In this document: positions 26,168 through 35,368 of the stretch, piece after piece
Layout of the letters: each line of letters begins with the position of its first letter
Numbering within the stretch: position 1 is the stretch's first letter
Assembly (NCBI GenBank): GCA_910575695.1
Contig: CAJTGJ010000010.1
Span: 54,769-118,768, forward strand
Direction of reading: 5' to 3'
Source of the DNA: Oscillospiraceae bacterium
GTDB lineage: Bacteria; Bacillota; Clostridia; Oscillospirales; Oscillospiraceae
Length of the DNA stretch: 64,000 bases
Translations under genes and position numbers: made by a program
Notes under the pieces: generated by a model
The model's database searches: none
Seen by the model: the letters and a program-made list of their open reading frames with translations, nothing else
What the model was told of the DNA's origin: nothing

Positions 26168-28237
26168 TCATTCCTCCTTTTTACATTTTGGTTTGGCTAA
26201 TATGGAATCCTTGGTCGCCGTGACGACCCTGGGTGTTCCTGGAACTTTTGCCGGCGGTTCGGGGGCCGGCGTGGACTGAGGAGCCGCCGCAGATATTGGC
26301 TCCTCCGGCGGCTTTGCCGGTTCTTGAGCCGACGCTTTGGGCACCGTGGTTTTTCTCTGCCGCTGGGTTCTGGACACGGCAGGTTTTCGTGTGGCCTTAT
26401 CCTCCACTTTGGGAGGAGCCACCTCTTCCTGTTGCTCCACCTCTTTGGGCGGAGCGGTTTTTTTGACAGGTTTTGTCTGCTTTTTCTTCTCCAAGGCAGC
26501 ACGCCAGTCGGGAACATGGGAGGCGGCCTTGCTCGGTCGCAGTTTCTTCGCCTCCGGATGCTTGGAATAGTCGTACTTGTCCACCTCCAATACATTTTTG
26601 CCGCGTATGATGACCAGCGCACGGTCTACATCCATCCGCAGCACTTCGTCCATCGTCATCAGCCTGCGTTTGCCGACGCCGCTGGTTTCCCGATACTCCG
26701 GGGTATAGTTGGAAATGCGCCAAGTGCCCAGCTGCTTGGCCTTGCTGGTCACGGCGATGCTGGCTTCGCCGGTGCGCTGAGAAATAAAGTCCGCCGTCAG
26801 AGCGTCCGTACACCCCAGAAAAAGGGTAACATCACAGTTGCCCAAAATCTCCTGCCACTGATTCAGCGGATAGCGGTTTTGCAAACCCGCCAGATTCTGA
26901 AAGACGCAGGACATGGAGATATTCCGGGAGCGGATGACCGATATTTTTCGGCTGAGGTCGGGGATGACCCCGCAGGCGCATAGTTCCTCGCCCAGTACAT
27001 GAACGGGGACAGGCAGGGCGCCGCCGGGACATTTCTGATCGGCATAACGCACCAGCCGGATGAACACAAAGGACAAAAACAGAGAGGACAGGAAATCGAA
27101 GGTACTGTCCTGGTCGCTGGTAATGCAGAAGTAGGCACAGGGCTGTTTGCCCGGCAGCTCCAGGTCGATCTCCGTATGCCCGGTGATCTCCCGGATATCG
27201 CTGTTCTGGAACACCTGGAGCCGGGAACCCAGGCCGATGATAACGCCGCCCCGCACGCTTTCCCCGGATTGCTTGAAGATGCTGTAGGGGGCCTTGGCCG
27301 GGTGGCTTACCGGCAGTACATCGAATAGGGCGTTCAGCTCCTTTTCGCTGCTCATGGTCAGCAGTTTGTAGACCTCTCCGATATTCTTTTTCTCTTTCGG
27401 GTAGCCCCGCTCCACATAGAGAACCAACGCTTTCAGGAGGTTCATCTCCGCATTATCCCAGAAATGATCTCCTTTGGCGCTGCCGGTGTTTTTAATGATA
27501 ACGTCACAGAAAAGCTGCGCCATCAGTTCCTGCCCGTTGATCTCCGCCAGACAGTTCCAGGAATCGGAGCTGGCCGGTGTCACCAGATTGAACACCTTGA
27601 CCGTGTAGCCCTGATCCCGCAAATATTCGCTGCTCTTTTCGTATAACTCCGATTTGGGATCACAGATAATGAGAGAATGCCGCCGGGCAACGCTCTGAAG
27701 GATCATATTCATGCAGAACGCGCGAGTCTTTTTGGAACCGCTGGCCCCATATACCGCAAGATTCCCATTGAACCGCGTCTTTTCCGGGACACACACCACC
27801 TGCCCGTCCAACTCGCCCAGGATGATGCCATGGTGCTTTTTGATATTGGAAACCAAATCCAGAACGCCTTTTAATTCTTTTTTGGACATGAAGCCTGCCG
27901 TGCCATAAGTTCCCTTGTTGGAATAAATGAGGTTGCGGTCACGGTCATATTCGCCGGTTTCGCTGTACCCCATACGCATCACCATAACGATTAGAAGTAC
28001 CAGCAGGCCTATGCAGATACCAAGACCATAGAGGCCGTAAGGAAAATGGAAGGCGGCGGCAATGCAGATAAAGAAATTCCCGCTTGGAAACTGGGGAGCA
28101 GTGCCAAATGTGCCGCCTTCGGCCTGCCAGACATCGTAGTTATAAATGAACTGACTGATGTAGCCGCCTCCATAGAGCAGGGCGGCCAGTGCGATGGGCA
28201 GGATGACGGCGATTTTTATAATTTCTTTTCGGGAGAT
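26168..28237 (-). CDS. VirD4-like conjugal transfer coupling protein (CD1115-like)
   Basis: 689 residues from a proposed ATC start, 605 from ATG 27985. Two membrane helices (AVILPIALAALLYGGGYI and YGLGICIGLLVLLIVMVM) lie wholly or partly in the added part, as expected for coupling proteins. The cytoplasmic ATPase has Walker A VYGASGSKKTR and Walker B LIICDPKSELY, and a Lys/Pro-rich tail. It brings the relaxosome to the type IV secretion channel. ATC at 28237 lies 9 nt after AAAGGAG and gives MSRKEIIKI. No ATG, GTG or TTG occurs in frame between the upstream TGA and 27985. Confidence 0.88.
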   Translation of the reverse strand: MSRKEIIKIAVILPIALAALLYGGGYISQFIYNYDVWQAEGGTFGTAPQFPSGNFFICIAAAFHFPYGLYGLGICIGLLVLLIVMVMRMGYSETGEYDRDRNLIYSNKGTYGTAGFMSKKELKGVLDLVSNIKKHHGIILGELDGQVVCVPEKTRFNGNLAVYGASGSKKTRAFCMNMILQSVARRHSLIICDPKSELYEKSSEYLRDQGYTVKVFNLVTPASSDSWNCLAEINGQELMAQLFCDVIIKNTGSAKGDHFWDNAEMNLLKALVLYVERGYPKEKKNIGEVYKLLTMSSEKELNALFDVLPVSHPAKAPYSIFKQSGESVRGGVIIGLGSRLQVFQNSDIREITGHTEIDLELPGKQPCAYFCITSDQDSTFDFLSSLFLSFVFIRLVRYADQKCPGGALPVPVHVLGEELCACGVIPDLSRKISVIRSRNISMSCVFQNLAGLQNRYPLNQWQEILGNCDVTLFLGCTDALTADFISQRTGEASIAVTSKAKQLGTWRISNYTPEYRETSGVGKRRLMTMDEVLRMDVDRALVIIRGKNVLEVDKYDYSKHPEAKKLRPSKAASHVPDWRAALEKKKQTKPVKKTAPPKEVEQQEEVAPPKVEDKATRKPAVSRTQRQRKTTVPKASAQEPAKPPEEPISAAAPQSTPAPEPPAKVPGTPRVVTATKDSILAKPKCKKEE

Positions 28238-29358
28238 GGAAACACGCTCCTTTCACACGCCTCAAGGTCGAGGCACTGTAGTTGGACATGGGGGCCGCAG
28301 CAGCGGCGGTACGCCTCCTCCTGGAAATCGAAACAGATCACAAGGCCGTCCTTCTCGTGAATGGATAAGGCATTGTCAAAGCGCCGGAGCCGCGGCATAT
28401 CGCAGGTATAGCCGAAAAGGACGGGAATATTTCCGGCTATGGCGTCGTTCTCGATAGGAAGGCCAGGGTCAGGAGGCTGTAAGTCCTCTGAAAGGATGTC
28501 ATCCAGTGCGGCCCGGAGTTCACCGTCACAGAGCAGACGCAAAACCGCCTCCCCGTTGTGGTCGCACGTCAGGAAATAGAAATGCTCGAAACTGCCGTCC
28601 TGTAAGAAACGGTCGTTCGATGGGGAGCTGTCCGCGCCTACCATCGTATCAAGCCGCCCCATATCGGAGGCAAACACGATACCGCTGATTGGCGTGTCCA
28701 TATACTGTGATGGGAGGCGGCATCGGCAGAGTTCTGTTTGCAGCGTGACCTTTAGCCGCATTTCCGCTTTATACTCCCACTTCATCTGATAGGGGCCTGT
28801 GTTGTAGGCAATAAAAATACCGCCGTCCGTCAAAAGGACGCCGGTTGAGCGAGAACTGCTGATTTTGTCCGCCTGACAGCCCATTTCTTTCATTTCGCGG
28901 GAATTGTAGTAGGCCGGCTGGCTGATACGGCAAGCGGACGGCGGGGGCACGGGTTGAAATACAGACGGCTTTTCCCATGAGAACACCAGGACGCCGGCAT
29001 TATACATTGCCACCAGCACCTCGGCCATCCGATGAAGCCGCAGGCGCCGGGGGACTTCACTTTTCAGCCTGTTTGTTTCAGAACAACCCGTCAGGTATGG
29101 CGTAAACCTCTCTGGCTGATGATTCAGAAGCAGCCGTTTTGCGGCAGTGGTCAGGCGCAGGCCTCTCAGCCCATCACGATAATAAGTCCGAAGCAGCCCT
29201 TTTTGTTTGAGGGTTGTGACCATGCTTTCTATGTATGAGGCGCCACCCGGCAGATGCTTCAGATGCGCGGAAGGGTATTCGCCGCACACGGCGGTCAGGG
29301 TCAGCAGCAACCGGGGGAGCGTATCTTCAGCCGGCAGTTGGCGGACGGGCCTTCCCAT
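28216..29358 (-). CDS. Hypothetical mobile-element protein with N-terminal winged helix
   Basis: 380 residues, soluble. Residues 10-80 form a winged-helix-like unit (LPRLLLTLTAVCGEYPSAHLKHL ... MVTTLKQKGLLRTYYRDGLRGLRLTTAAKRLL), as in replication-relaxation-type proteins. The rest is mixed alpha/beta, with GVLLTDGGIFIAYNTG and EHFYFLTCDHNGEAVL. It could be a relaxosome or regulatory protein, but no catalytic motif is visible. The ATG follows GGAGGG. The 3' end overlaps the proposed VirD4 start. It is preceded by an inverted-repeat-rich spacer. Confidence 0.6.
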   Translation of the reverse strand: MGRPVRQLPAEDTLPRLLLTLTAVCGEYPSAHLKHLPGGASYIESMVTTLKQKGLLRTYYRDGLRGLRLTTAAKRLLLNHQPERFTPYLTGCSETNRLKSEVPRRLRLHRMAEVLVAMYNAGVLVFSWEKPSVFQPVPPPSACRISQPAYYNSREMKEMGCQADKISSSRSTGVLLTDGGIFIAYNTGPYQMKWEYKAEMRLKVTLQTELCRCRLPSQYMDTPISGIVFASDMGRLDTMVGADSSPSNDRFLQDGSFEHFYFLTCDHNGEAVLRLLCDGELRAALDDILSEDLQPPDPGLPIENDAIAGNIPVLFGYTCDMPRLRRFDNALSIHEKDGLVICFDFQEEAYRRCCGPHVQLQCLDLEACERSVFPSPEKKL

Positions 29359-29382
29359 GTTTCATCCCTCCACGGTACATTT

Positions 29383-29520
29383 TTTTACCGTATGTCGCTT
29401 TAACCCCGGTAAAATATTGAGCTGCTGGAAGCGGCTTAACCCTTGAATTGGTAAGGGTCTCAGCCTTCGACCGTATATCGGGAAAAACAGGCCGCAAAAC
29501 GGCTGAAAATCCGATATGGT
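29383..29520. other. Cluster of inverted repeats, oriT-like candidate
   Basis: Within a 167-base gene gap: TTTTACCG/CGGTAAAA (29383-29390 with 29407-29414); ACCCTT/AAGGGT (29439-29444 with 29453-29458); and a nested structure with ATATCGG/CCGATAT outside (29475-29481 with 29511-29517) and GCCG-caaaa-CGGC inside (29491-29503). No T-runs follow, so they are not terminators. The position next to the VirD4 and winged-helix genes suits an origin of transfer. No nick site is identified. Confidence 0.35.
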
Positions 29521-29525
29521 TTTCG

Positions 29526-30164
29526 CTACGCTTTTTGCGCTGCCAGCCATGCGGGAAATCGCTCCCGATCCATGATCGAGATACAGGTCTGATCCTCGCT
29601 CCCGAACATCGTTGTGTGGTAGGTATCGCAGAGTGCGCCGGTATCGTCCGTCAAAACAAAAGCGGCGATCACATCCTGGATCTGCTTCAGCTCCAAATTG
29701 TCATAGTCTCGAATCCGTCGCTCCGGCAGGTTCCGGTCATAGATGTGGGAGAACGCGATCACGCAATGCTGAAAGCGGGGAAGGGGATGGCCTCCCGCAT
29801 ATTGGGAGAGGGCGGCGCCCAGCGAATCCAGAAGATACTCCGCGCTTTGCCACGACTTGCGCTTGGGCAGCAGGCCAGGCAGCGTGACCTTAAAAACGCC
29901 ATCCTCACAGCCAACCCTGATCCCCTGTGCAGTGGCGGCGGAGGCCAGATATTCAGCCTTTTTGATGGCTGTACTGGAATAAATGAGATGCCGCAAACGG
30001 CAGGTAACCTTTTCTGCCCGGAGGGCGGCGTCGGTAGACAACACTTCATAGTTATCCGGGTAACGCTGGATGTCGGTGGTATTCATGGCATACAGGGCAT
30101 TGGTAAGACGCTGAATATCGTCCAAAATGGACGATATTCGCTGGGAAATCATGCTTCGGTTCAA
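29526..30164 (-). CDS. DUF6100-like mobile element protein
   Basis: 212 residues, soluble. SILDDIQRLTNALYAMN, CRLRHLIYSSTAIKKAEYL, LPGLLPKRKSWQSAEYLLDSL and DLPERR-like NLPERRIRDYDNLELKQIQD resemble proteins I recall as DUF6100, which travel with DUF5697 genes in Clostridia elements. Function unknown. It follows the DUF5697 gene by 11 nt, probably in one operon. Family name not verified by search. Confidence 0.55.
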   Translation of the reverse strand: MNRSMISQRISSILDDIQRLTNALYAMNTTDIQRYPDNYEVLSTDAALRAEKVTCRLRHLIYSSTAIKKAEYLASAATAQGIRVGCEDGVFKVTLPGLLPKRKSWQSAEYLLDSLGAALSQYAGGHPLPRFQHCVIAFSHIYDRNLPERRIRDYDNLELKQIQDVIAAFVLTDDTGALCDTYHTTMFGSEDQTCISIMDRERFPAWLAAQKA

Positions 30165-30175
30165 TATTTCACCTC

Positions 30176-30715
30176 TTATTCTTTTTGATAGTATTGTACT
30201 TCCCCCGTAGGCGCAACAGCGCAGTAGCCGCTGGCATGGGGGATTTGCAGTTCCTCGATCTGGCTGGGTTCATCTACCAGGACAAGATAGTGGGAAGGCT
30301 GCTCTCCGGCAGAGGAAAGCACATGGGACACCAGCACTTCTTTTCCTTGGGCGGCGTGAATAATTTCGTAAACCTCGCCATCGGCGAAAAAGATGATTTT
30401 CGCCGGATAGTCGCCTACCGAATGAAACTCCACCTGGTCAATGAAGTCCGCCAGAACCCATACCGCCGCAAAAAGGCCCTGATCCATGTCCTCCAGTGCG
30501 TCCGGAGTGGCACAGTAATAACGCCCGTCCTCAGAGAGCCAGACGCGCTGCTGCTTCACCAGATAGGCCAGCAAACCTTTGACCTTATCCCGCTCCCGTG
30601 CGTATTTGCTCGGATGGAGCCGCAGAATCTGTTCCTCTGTCAGCACCCGATACATAGATATGTCCCGCAAGATAGCGGTGGCCTCCCGGCCATAAATCTG
30701 TTCGCGTGTTTTCAT
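30176..30715 (-). CDS. DUF5697 family protein
   Basis: 179 residues. MKTREQIYGREATAILRDIS, then a winged-helix-like segment (VLTEEQILRLHPSKYARERDKVKGLLAYLVKQQRVWLSEDGRYYC) and a beta-rich C-terminal domain. This matches DUF5697 of Clostridia mobile elements, of unknown function, probably DNA-binding. The start at 30715 has AGGGGTG 8 nt upstream; the longer frame from 30748 lacks one. A repeated 15-mer lies in its upstream region. Confidence 0.7.
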   Translation of the reverse strand: MKTREQIYGREATAILRDISMYRVLTEEQILRLHPSKYARERDKVKGLLAYLVKQQRVWLSEDGRYYCATPDALEDMDQGLFAAVWVLADFIDQVEFHSVGDYPAKIIFFADGEVYEIIHAAQGKEVLVSHVLSSAGEQPSHYLVLVDEPSQIEELQIPHASGYCAVAPTGEVQYYQKE

Positions 30716-30747
30716 TGGCTGTTCACCCCTAAAACATATTAGCGCCA

Positions 30748-30815
30748 TATAAAAAGCATATTGTTTACAGGTATGGCGTTGGATTTCCGCATAAAGTCCT
30801 TATAAAAAGCATATT
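30748..30815. repeat. Two identical 15-bp direct repeats upstream of the DUF5697 gene
   Basis: TATAAAAAGCATATT occurs at 30748-30762 and 30801-30815, 53 bp apart (about five helical turns). It lies in the gap between VirB4 and DUF5697. Likely regulator-binding sites; the regulator is unknown. Confidence 0.6.
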
Positions 30816-30853
30816 ACACGACTTGCACATATAAAGACCGTGTTCGGATCGTA

Positions 30854-33757
30854 TTACGCCACAGGCGCCGCCTGTGTCTTGTCCAACAACTCTTGCAGTT
30901 CCCGGCGATCCGTGGTAATCAGTTCTTTCTCCATCTGGCTGCACTTGATCTCCACCGTCACATTATTATTGTTGGTACTGATAAGGCCGCTGCCTCGCTC
31001 GAAGTGAGTAATCTCCATGACCTCCGCTTCGGACAGGTGCAGGATGGACTGAACGCGCCGGGCCTCCTCGTCCTCCAGATTGAGCAGTATCTTGGTCTTG
31101 GCGTTGTTGATGATGCCCTTGCCGTACTTGCCGTCCTCCAGAGCGAAGAAGTCGTTGATGTCCTGGGTGGCACAGATGGCGGAGCCGCCATAGCCACGGA
31201 TGATTTTGAAGATTTCCAGAACGAACTCCGCCGCCAGACGGTTGCTGTTGGCACCGATTAACTGCCAGCACTCGTCGATGAAAATGGCCTTTTCTTCGGT
31301 GCGGTTCTCCTTGGCCTTGTCCCAAACATAGTCCAGGGCCACGAACATTCCTACCGTCAGCAGATCGCCGGTCAGCTCGGAGATGTCCAGCACCGTGTAC
31401 TTGTTGTCCAACGATACGTTGGTTTGCTGGTTAAAGGTGCGGGCAGAGCCGTGAACCAGACGGTTGATGATATTCGCCAGCCGCTTGGTTTCAGCGGACT
31501 CCTTCAGCACCTCGTACAAATCACCCAGCACCGGCATTGTTCGGTAGCGGCTGGGGTCGTCCGGGTCATCCAGAGTGCAGTTCTCATGGGTGATTCCTTT
31601 CAGGGCATAGGTGCGGATCATGGCATCGTCCAGAAGCTGCCGCTCCTCATGGTTCATGTCGGGAATGAGCAGGCTGAAGAAGATATGGAGCCGCTGAATT
31701 TTTGCCGCCAGCAGGGATTTTTCCACGCCAGGGCCGTCCAGCAGCTCGTCCACCGACTTGTCCACCTTGCGGATCTCCATAACATTGATACAGTTTCTGG
31801 AGGCCGGAGAAATCTGAATGAACTCCCCGCCGATATTGGAGCAGGCACGGTGGAACTCATGACCTTTTAGCGGAGCCACAATAAACACCTGGATACCCTT
31901 GCGCCGCATACGGGTCGCCATCAGCTGCATGGTAAAGCTCTTGCCTGCGCCGCTGGTGCCCAAAATGGCAATGTTGGCGTTCTTATAGACCCGGGAATCA
32001 AAGATGTCTACAATAATGAGGGAGTTGTTGTGCTTGTTTACTCCCAACAAGATGCCGTTGTCATCGCACATCTCATAGGAGGTAAAGGGGTAGCAGCTTG
32101 CCGCGCCCAAGGTCAAGACATTGCGGCGGGAACGCTCATAGAGGTGCTTTTCCAGCGAAACCAGCGGGAGTGAAGATAAAAAAGCCTGCTCCTCACAAAA
32201 GGAACAGGGCTGTACGTCCATATCCTGCGACAACAGGAGTTTTTTCATCTCCGCGCACTTCCACTCCAGATCCTCCACATTGGAGGCGGTGATAGTCACC
32301 AGCAGATTGAGGTAGTAAAAATCCTCGTTGTTGGATAGACCGTCTTTGAGAAAATAACCGCTGCGGATAGCGCCGTCCAAATCATCGAAATCCGTGTTGG
32401 TGTCGCTGGTTTCCTTGATTTTGCTGCGGTTGATGCGGAGCTGCTGGCCCAGCTTGCGAATCATACGGTCTTTGGGCTGGCGGGTAAGGAACATATCCAG
32501 GTCGATGCCGTCTCCAGCATTTACCAACAGGCTCAGCCACCCGGCCGGCACCTGGGACTTGTACCCCCCGGATGGAATCAGCAGATAGGCGTAGTACACG
32601 CCATCAATGCAGATATACCGTCCGTGGGACAGGTCGATCTGGGACGGGGCATAGAACTCGTTGACCGGAATGTCCTCCATCGACCGGCCTGCCGCCATAT
32701 ACTCCGCCGCCACTCGCTTGATCTTTTCAGCGAAAGGCTTGTCGTTGCTCTCCTGGCGGCAGAGGACATGATACAGAATCTCAGCCGTGGCTTCATTTTC
32801 ATCCTCATGGTTCAGCACCACCGTATTTCCGCACTGGCGGAGATAGTTGGCGGCTGTCCGGGCGGCTGTCTGCAAAGAGGAAATTGCCTCATCTTCTTCG
32901 TGTCCCCGTTTGGTTCCAGGCAGCGGCTCATGCTCAAAGATTAGAAAGAACCGCCGCGTGATAGCTTCCCGTGAACCCAGCCGGCGGATAAGCCGCAGGT
33001 AATCCTCCTGAAGCTCACGGCAGTGAGCATTCGTTTCCTGAGCCAATTCCCGCCGTACCGTCTGCACATGGCGGTCGATGTCCGCCCGCTTTGTCAGTAC
33101 CTTGAACTGCACCTTCACCGGTGCGATTTTCAAATAGCTGATAAACGAGTATATGATATTCCGCTGTTCCTGGGCGCTTCGGAGGAGAAAGTTGACCGGG
33201 ATGACCTCCAGCACTTTGACATAGCGGTGATCCCGGGTGTAGATGACCCCGTTTTGAATCTTTTCCACAGGAACATAGTCTGCCAACGGATTGAGCGGTT
33301 TCACCTCCGGGGGCAGAAAGGTCTTGAACTGGTCTACCTTCCGCGCCTTAATATCCACCTGCAAGCGGTGGCGGCTTTTGGGCTGTTCCTCTGCATCCTC
33401 CATCTTTGGTTGTGCGGGTCTTTGCGCCCAGCTGGGAAGCAGGCTCTTTTTACTCTCGCCATCCTTACCCAATATCCGGCGATTGCGGAGATAGTTGAAG
33501 AATTGGAGGATGAACTCGGAAAGACTGCCGCCGCCTACTCCAATCAGCGCCAGCAGCACCAGCGGCAGAGTGGTCAGGCACAGAATGATAATGCGCATAG
33601 TGAGCGAGAGAGCCAGGTGCATTACGGGGACAGCGGTCAGCGCACCCAGGATGCCGGCTTCGATGACATTCCGGGTTTTGAACATGCCGCCCAGCAGAGT
33701 ACCGCCCTCAATAAAATTAGGGGGAATCAAATAAGTATCCCGTTCTTCTTGTCTCAT
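30854..33757 (-). CDS. VirB4-like conjugation ATPase fused to an N-terminal PrgI-like membrane domain
   Basis: 967 residues. The first roughly 125 contain two adjacent membrane helices (AGILGALTAVPVMHLALSLTM and IIILCLTTLPLVLLALIGVGG) then FILQFFNYLRNRR, like the separate PrgI protein of related elements. The VirB4/TraE part follows, with an N-terminal CagE/TrbE-like region, Walker A ILGTSGAGKSFTMQ and Walker B KAIFIDECWQLI. It powers assembly and substrate movement in the type IV secretion system at the membrane. The ATG follows AAGGAG, which overlaps the preceding gene's stop. Confidence 0.9.
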   Translation of the reverse strand: MRQEERDTYLIPPNFIEGGTLLGGMFKTRNVIEAGILGALTAVPVMHLALSLTMRIIILCLTTLPLVLLALIGVGGGSLSEFILQFFNYLRNRRILGKDGESKKSLLPSWAQRPAQPKMEDAEEQPKSRHRLQVDIKARKVDQFKTFLPPEVKPLNPLADYVPVEKIQNGVIYTRDHRYVKVLEVIPVNFLLRSAQEQRNIIYSFISYLKIAPVKVQFKVLTKRADIDRHVQTVRRELAQETNAHCRELQEDYLRLIRRLGSREAITRRFFLIFEHEPLPGTKRGHEEDEAISSLQTAARTAANYLRQCGNTVVLNHEDENEATAEILYHVLCRQESNDKPFAEKIKRVAAEYMAAGRSMEDIPVNEFYAPSQIDLSHGRYICIDGVYYAYLLIPSGGYKSQVPAGWLSLLVNAGDGIDLDMFLTRQPKDRMIRKLGQQLRINRSKIKETSDTNTDFDDLDGAIRSGYFLKDGLSNNEDFYYLNLLVTITASNVEDLEWKCAEMKKLLLSQDMDVQPCSFCEEQAFLSSLPLVSLEKHLYERSRRNVLTLGAASCYPFTSYEMCDDNGILLGVNKHNNSLIIVDIFDSRVYKNANIAILGTSGAGKSFTMQLMATRMRRKGIQVFIVAPLKGHEFHRACSNIGGEFIQISPASRNCINVMEIRKVDKSVDELLDGPGVEKSLLAAKIQRLHIFFSLLIPDMNHEERQLLDDAMIRTYALKGITHENCTLDDPDDPSRYRTMPVLGDLYEVLKESAETKRLANIINRLVHGSARTFNQQTNVSLDNKYTVLDISELTGDLLTVGMFVALDYVWDKAKENRTEEKAIFIDECWQLIGANSNRLAAEFVLEIFKIIRGYGGSAICATQDINDFFALEDGKYGKGIINNAKTKILLNLEDEEARRVQSILHLSEAEVMEITHFERGSGLISTNNNNVTVEIKCSQMEKELITTDRRELQELLDKTQAAPVA

Positions 33758-33766
33758 AGGCGCTCC

Positions 33767-35356
33767 TTACATCCGATCCTTCCGTTTAGGCGGGTCGGGC
33801 ATTTTTTTGACGATTTTTTCATGGTAGGCAACCTTGTCACCATCGGCCATATAGGGATTTCGCTCCACCGCATCCTGGGCATATTGCTTATACCACTGGG
33901 TTCCATCGGCGGTGAAAATTTTCTGGAACTCGCCTTGAGGAACTGCATACTGCTCTACATGGTACATGGCAAAAGGCAGGCTCTCTGAACTCCCAGCCGC
34001 AGTTTCCACACCGGTGATTCGGCCCCTTCCAATCTCCACATCGGAATAGCGAGGAGCCTCCCGTGTCGTTTCCTGAATGGCCGTATGGCCCATGTAGGAG
34101 GACAGGGATTGGGCGGCCATGTCGCCGGTAATACTGCCGGCCACTTCACCTCGGGCCACGGTGCCGATGATGTCATTGGCAAAGCTGCCTCCCGCCGCCA
34201 AGGATTTAGAGAAAATTGCGCCGCCTAAGCTGGGAATCATCGGGGCCGATGCGTGGGTATGGTGAGTACGGTTTGTCGTTGTATGGGTACGATCCACGAT
34301 GGAAGATGCAGAGGCTGTCTGCTCGGTCTGCCTATTTGTAGCTGTCTGTGTACCTGTGACAGTCTGTGTAGTCGTTACAGTCTGCGTATTCGTGGAACTT
34401 TGCGTATTGCTCTGCCGTTCACTGCCGGTAATGACCACTCCCTCCTGGAGTGGTTCAATCCCCGGGCCGATTGGCGCGGTGCTATCTCCTTGGGGGATAT
34501 TGAGAACCGTTCCATCGTCACTTGCCGCTATGCTCTCCGATATTGACACGCTTTCTGCTTGGGAAACAATAGGAGCAGCTTCGACCGGCCCCGGCGCATC
34601 CGGTATAGAAGAATCAGCCTGGGGGATATTCAGTACCGCACCATTGTCCTGGTCTGTGCCGGATGGCGTATTAGCAGACGGTGCGATGGACGGAGAAGCG
34701 CCGCCATCGGTGACAATCACGCCCTCCTTGGGCGGGGTCCCCACGACTGCGCTGCCGCCGGCATGGATGTCAACACCTCCGGTATGAACGCTGCTATCGA
34801 CAGATGCCCCAGGCCCATGCGGAGCTTCCGGGGGAGATGCTGCCGCCGCTGTTGCTGCCGCAGACTGCCGTACACCGGATTGCATTGTATGGACAGCGGA
34901 GGTCTGGTGTGTCGCCGTTTTAACCGCACTGTTTGTTACATGACGGCTAACTACACCTGCCAAACCGCCTTTTAGGAACCAACCGGAATTGCCGCCTCCG
35001 CTTCCCACAGAACCAGAGGCACCAGAATGCCCGCCGCCTCTTGCGCCACGACCACCACCGACTACCATCGTGACCGCCCGCATAGCGACCATGGCTTCCG
35101 CCAACAGGGAACCGCCTGTGCGGCCTACATTGACACCGAGGCTTGCCATGAAGCTGTCGATTTTCTGCGACACTTTCAAAAATGCCACAGCGCAGAGAAA
35201 CCAAATCAGCACATTTCCAGCTACCTCCGCCTTGCTGGAGGCCGCCACCTGAGCCTCAACCTCGCTTTCTGTGATAGCAAAGGCCGGGACGCAAAGGGCC
35301 GCTGCCAGGAGCGACACCAACAGCAACGTAGAGAAAATTCGTATGATTTTTTTCGT
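33767..35356 (-). CDS. Type IV secretion membrane protein (TrbL/VirB6-neighbour type), ACG start proposed
   Basis: 529 residues from ACG 35356, 519 from TTG 35326. From ACG it begins MKKIIRIFSTLLLVSLLAAA, a normal signal peptide cut after VPAFA. One membrane helix follows (VLIWFLCAVAFLKVSQKI), then a Gly-rich linker (GGGRGARGGGHSGASG) and a long Ser/Thr/Pro/Gln-rich region with NTQTVTTTQTVTGTQT. A charged C-terminal domain ends KRKDRM. AGGAGG lies 7 nt before ACG. The position between VirB6-like and VirB4 genes implies a channel or surface part of the conjugation machine. Confidence 0.7.
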   Translation of the reverse strand, partial: TKKIIRIFSTLLLVSLLAAALCVPAFAITESEVEAQVAASSKAEVAGNVLIWFLCAVAFLKVSQKIDSFMASLGVNVGRTGGSLLAEAMVAMRAVTMVVGGGRGARGGGHSGASGSVGSGGGNSGWFLKGGLAGVVSRHVTNSAVKTATHQTSAVHTMQSGVRQSAAATAAAASPPEAPHGPGASVDSSVHTGGVDIHAGGSAVVGTPPKEGVIVTDGGASPSIAPSANTPSGTDQDNGAVLNIPQADSSIPDAPGPVEAAPIVSQAESVSISESIAASDDGTVLNIPQGDSTAPIGPGIEPLQEGVVITGSERQSNTQSSTNTQTVTTTQTVTGTQTATNRQTEQTASASSIVDRTHTTTNRTHHTHASAPMIPSLGGAIFSKSLAAGGSFANDIIGTVARGEVAGSITGDMAAQSLSSYMGHTAIQETTREAPRYSDVEIGRGRITGVETAAGSSESLPFAMYHVEQYAVPQGEFQKIFTADGTQWYKQYAQDAVERNPYMADGDKVAYHEKIVKKMPDPPKRKDRM

Positions 35357-35368
35357 TTCGACTCCTCC

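Noticed and set aside
29362..29550. 62-codon leftward frame over the inverted-repeat cluster
   Set aside because: It overlaps the end of the DUF6100-like gene and has no ribosome site.
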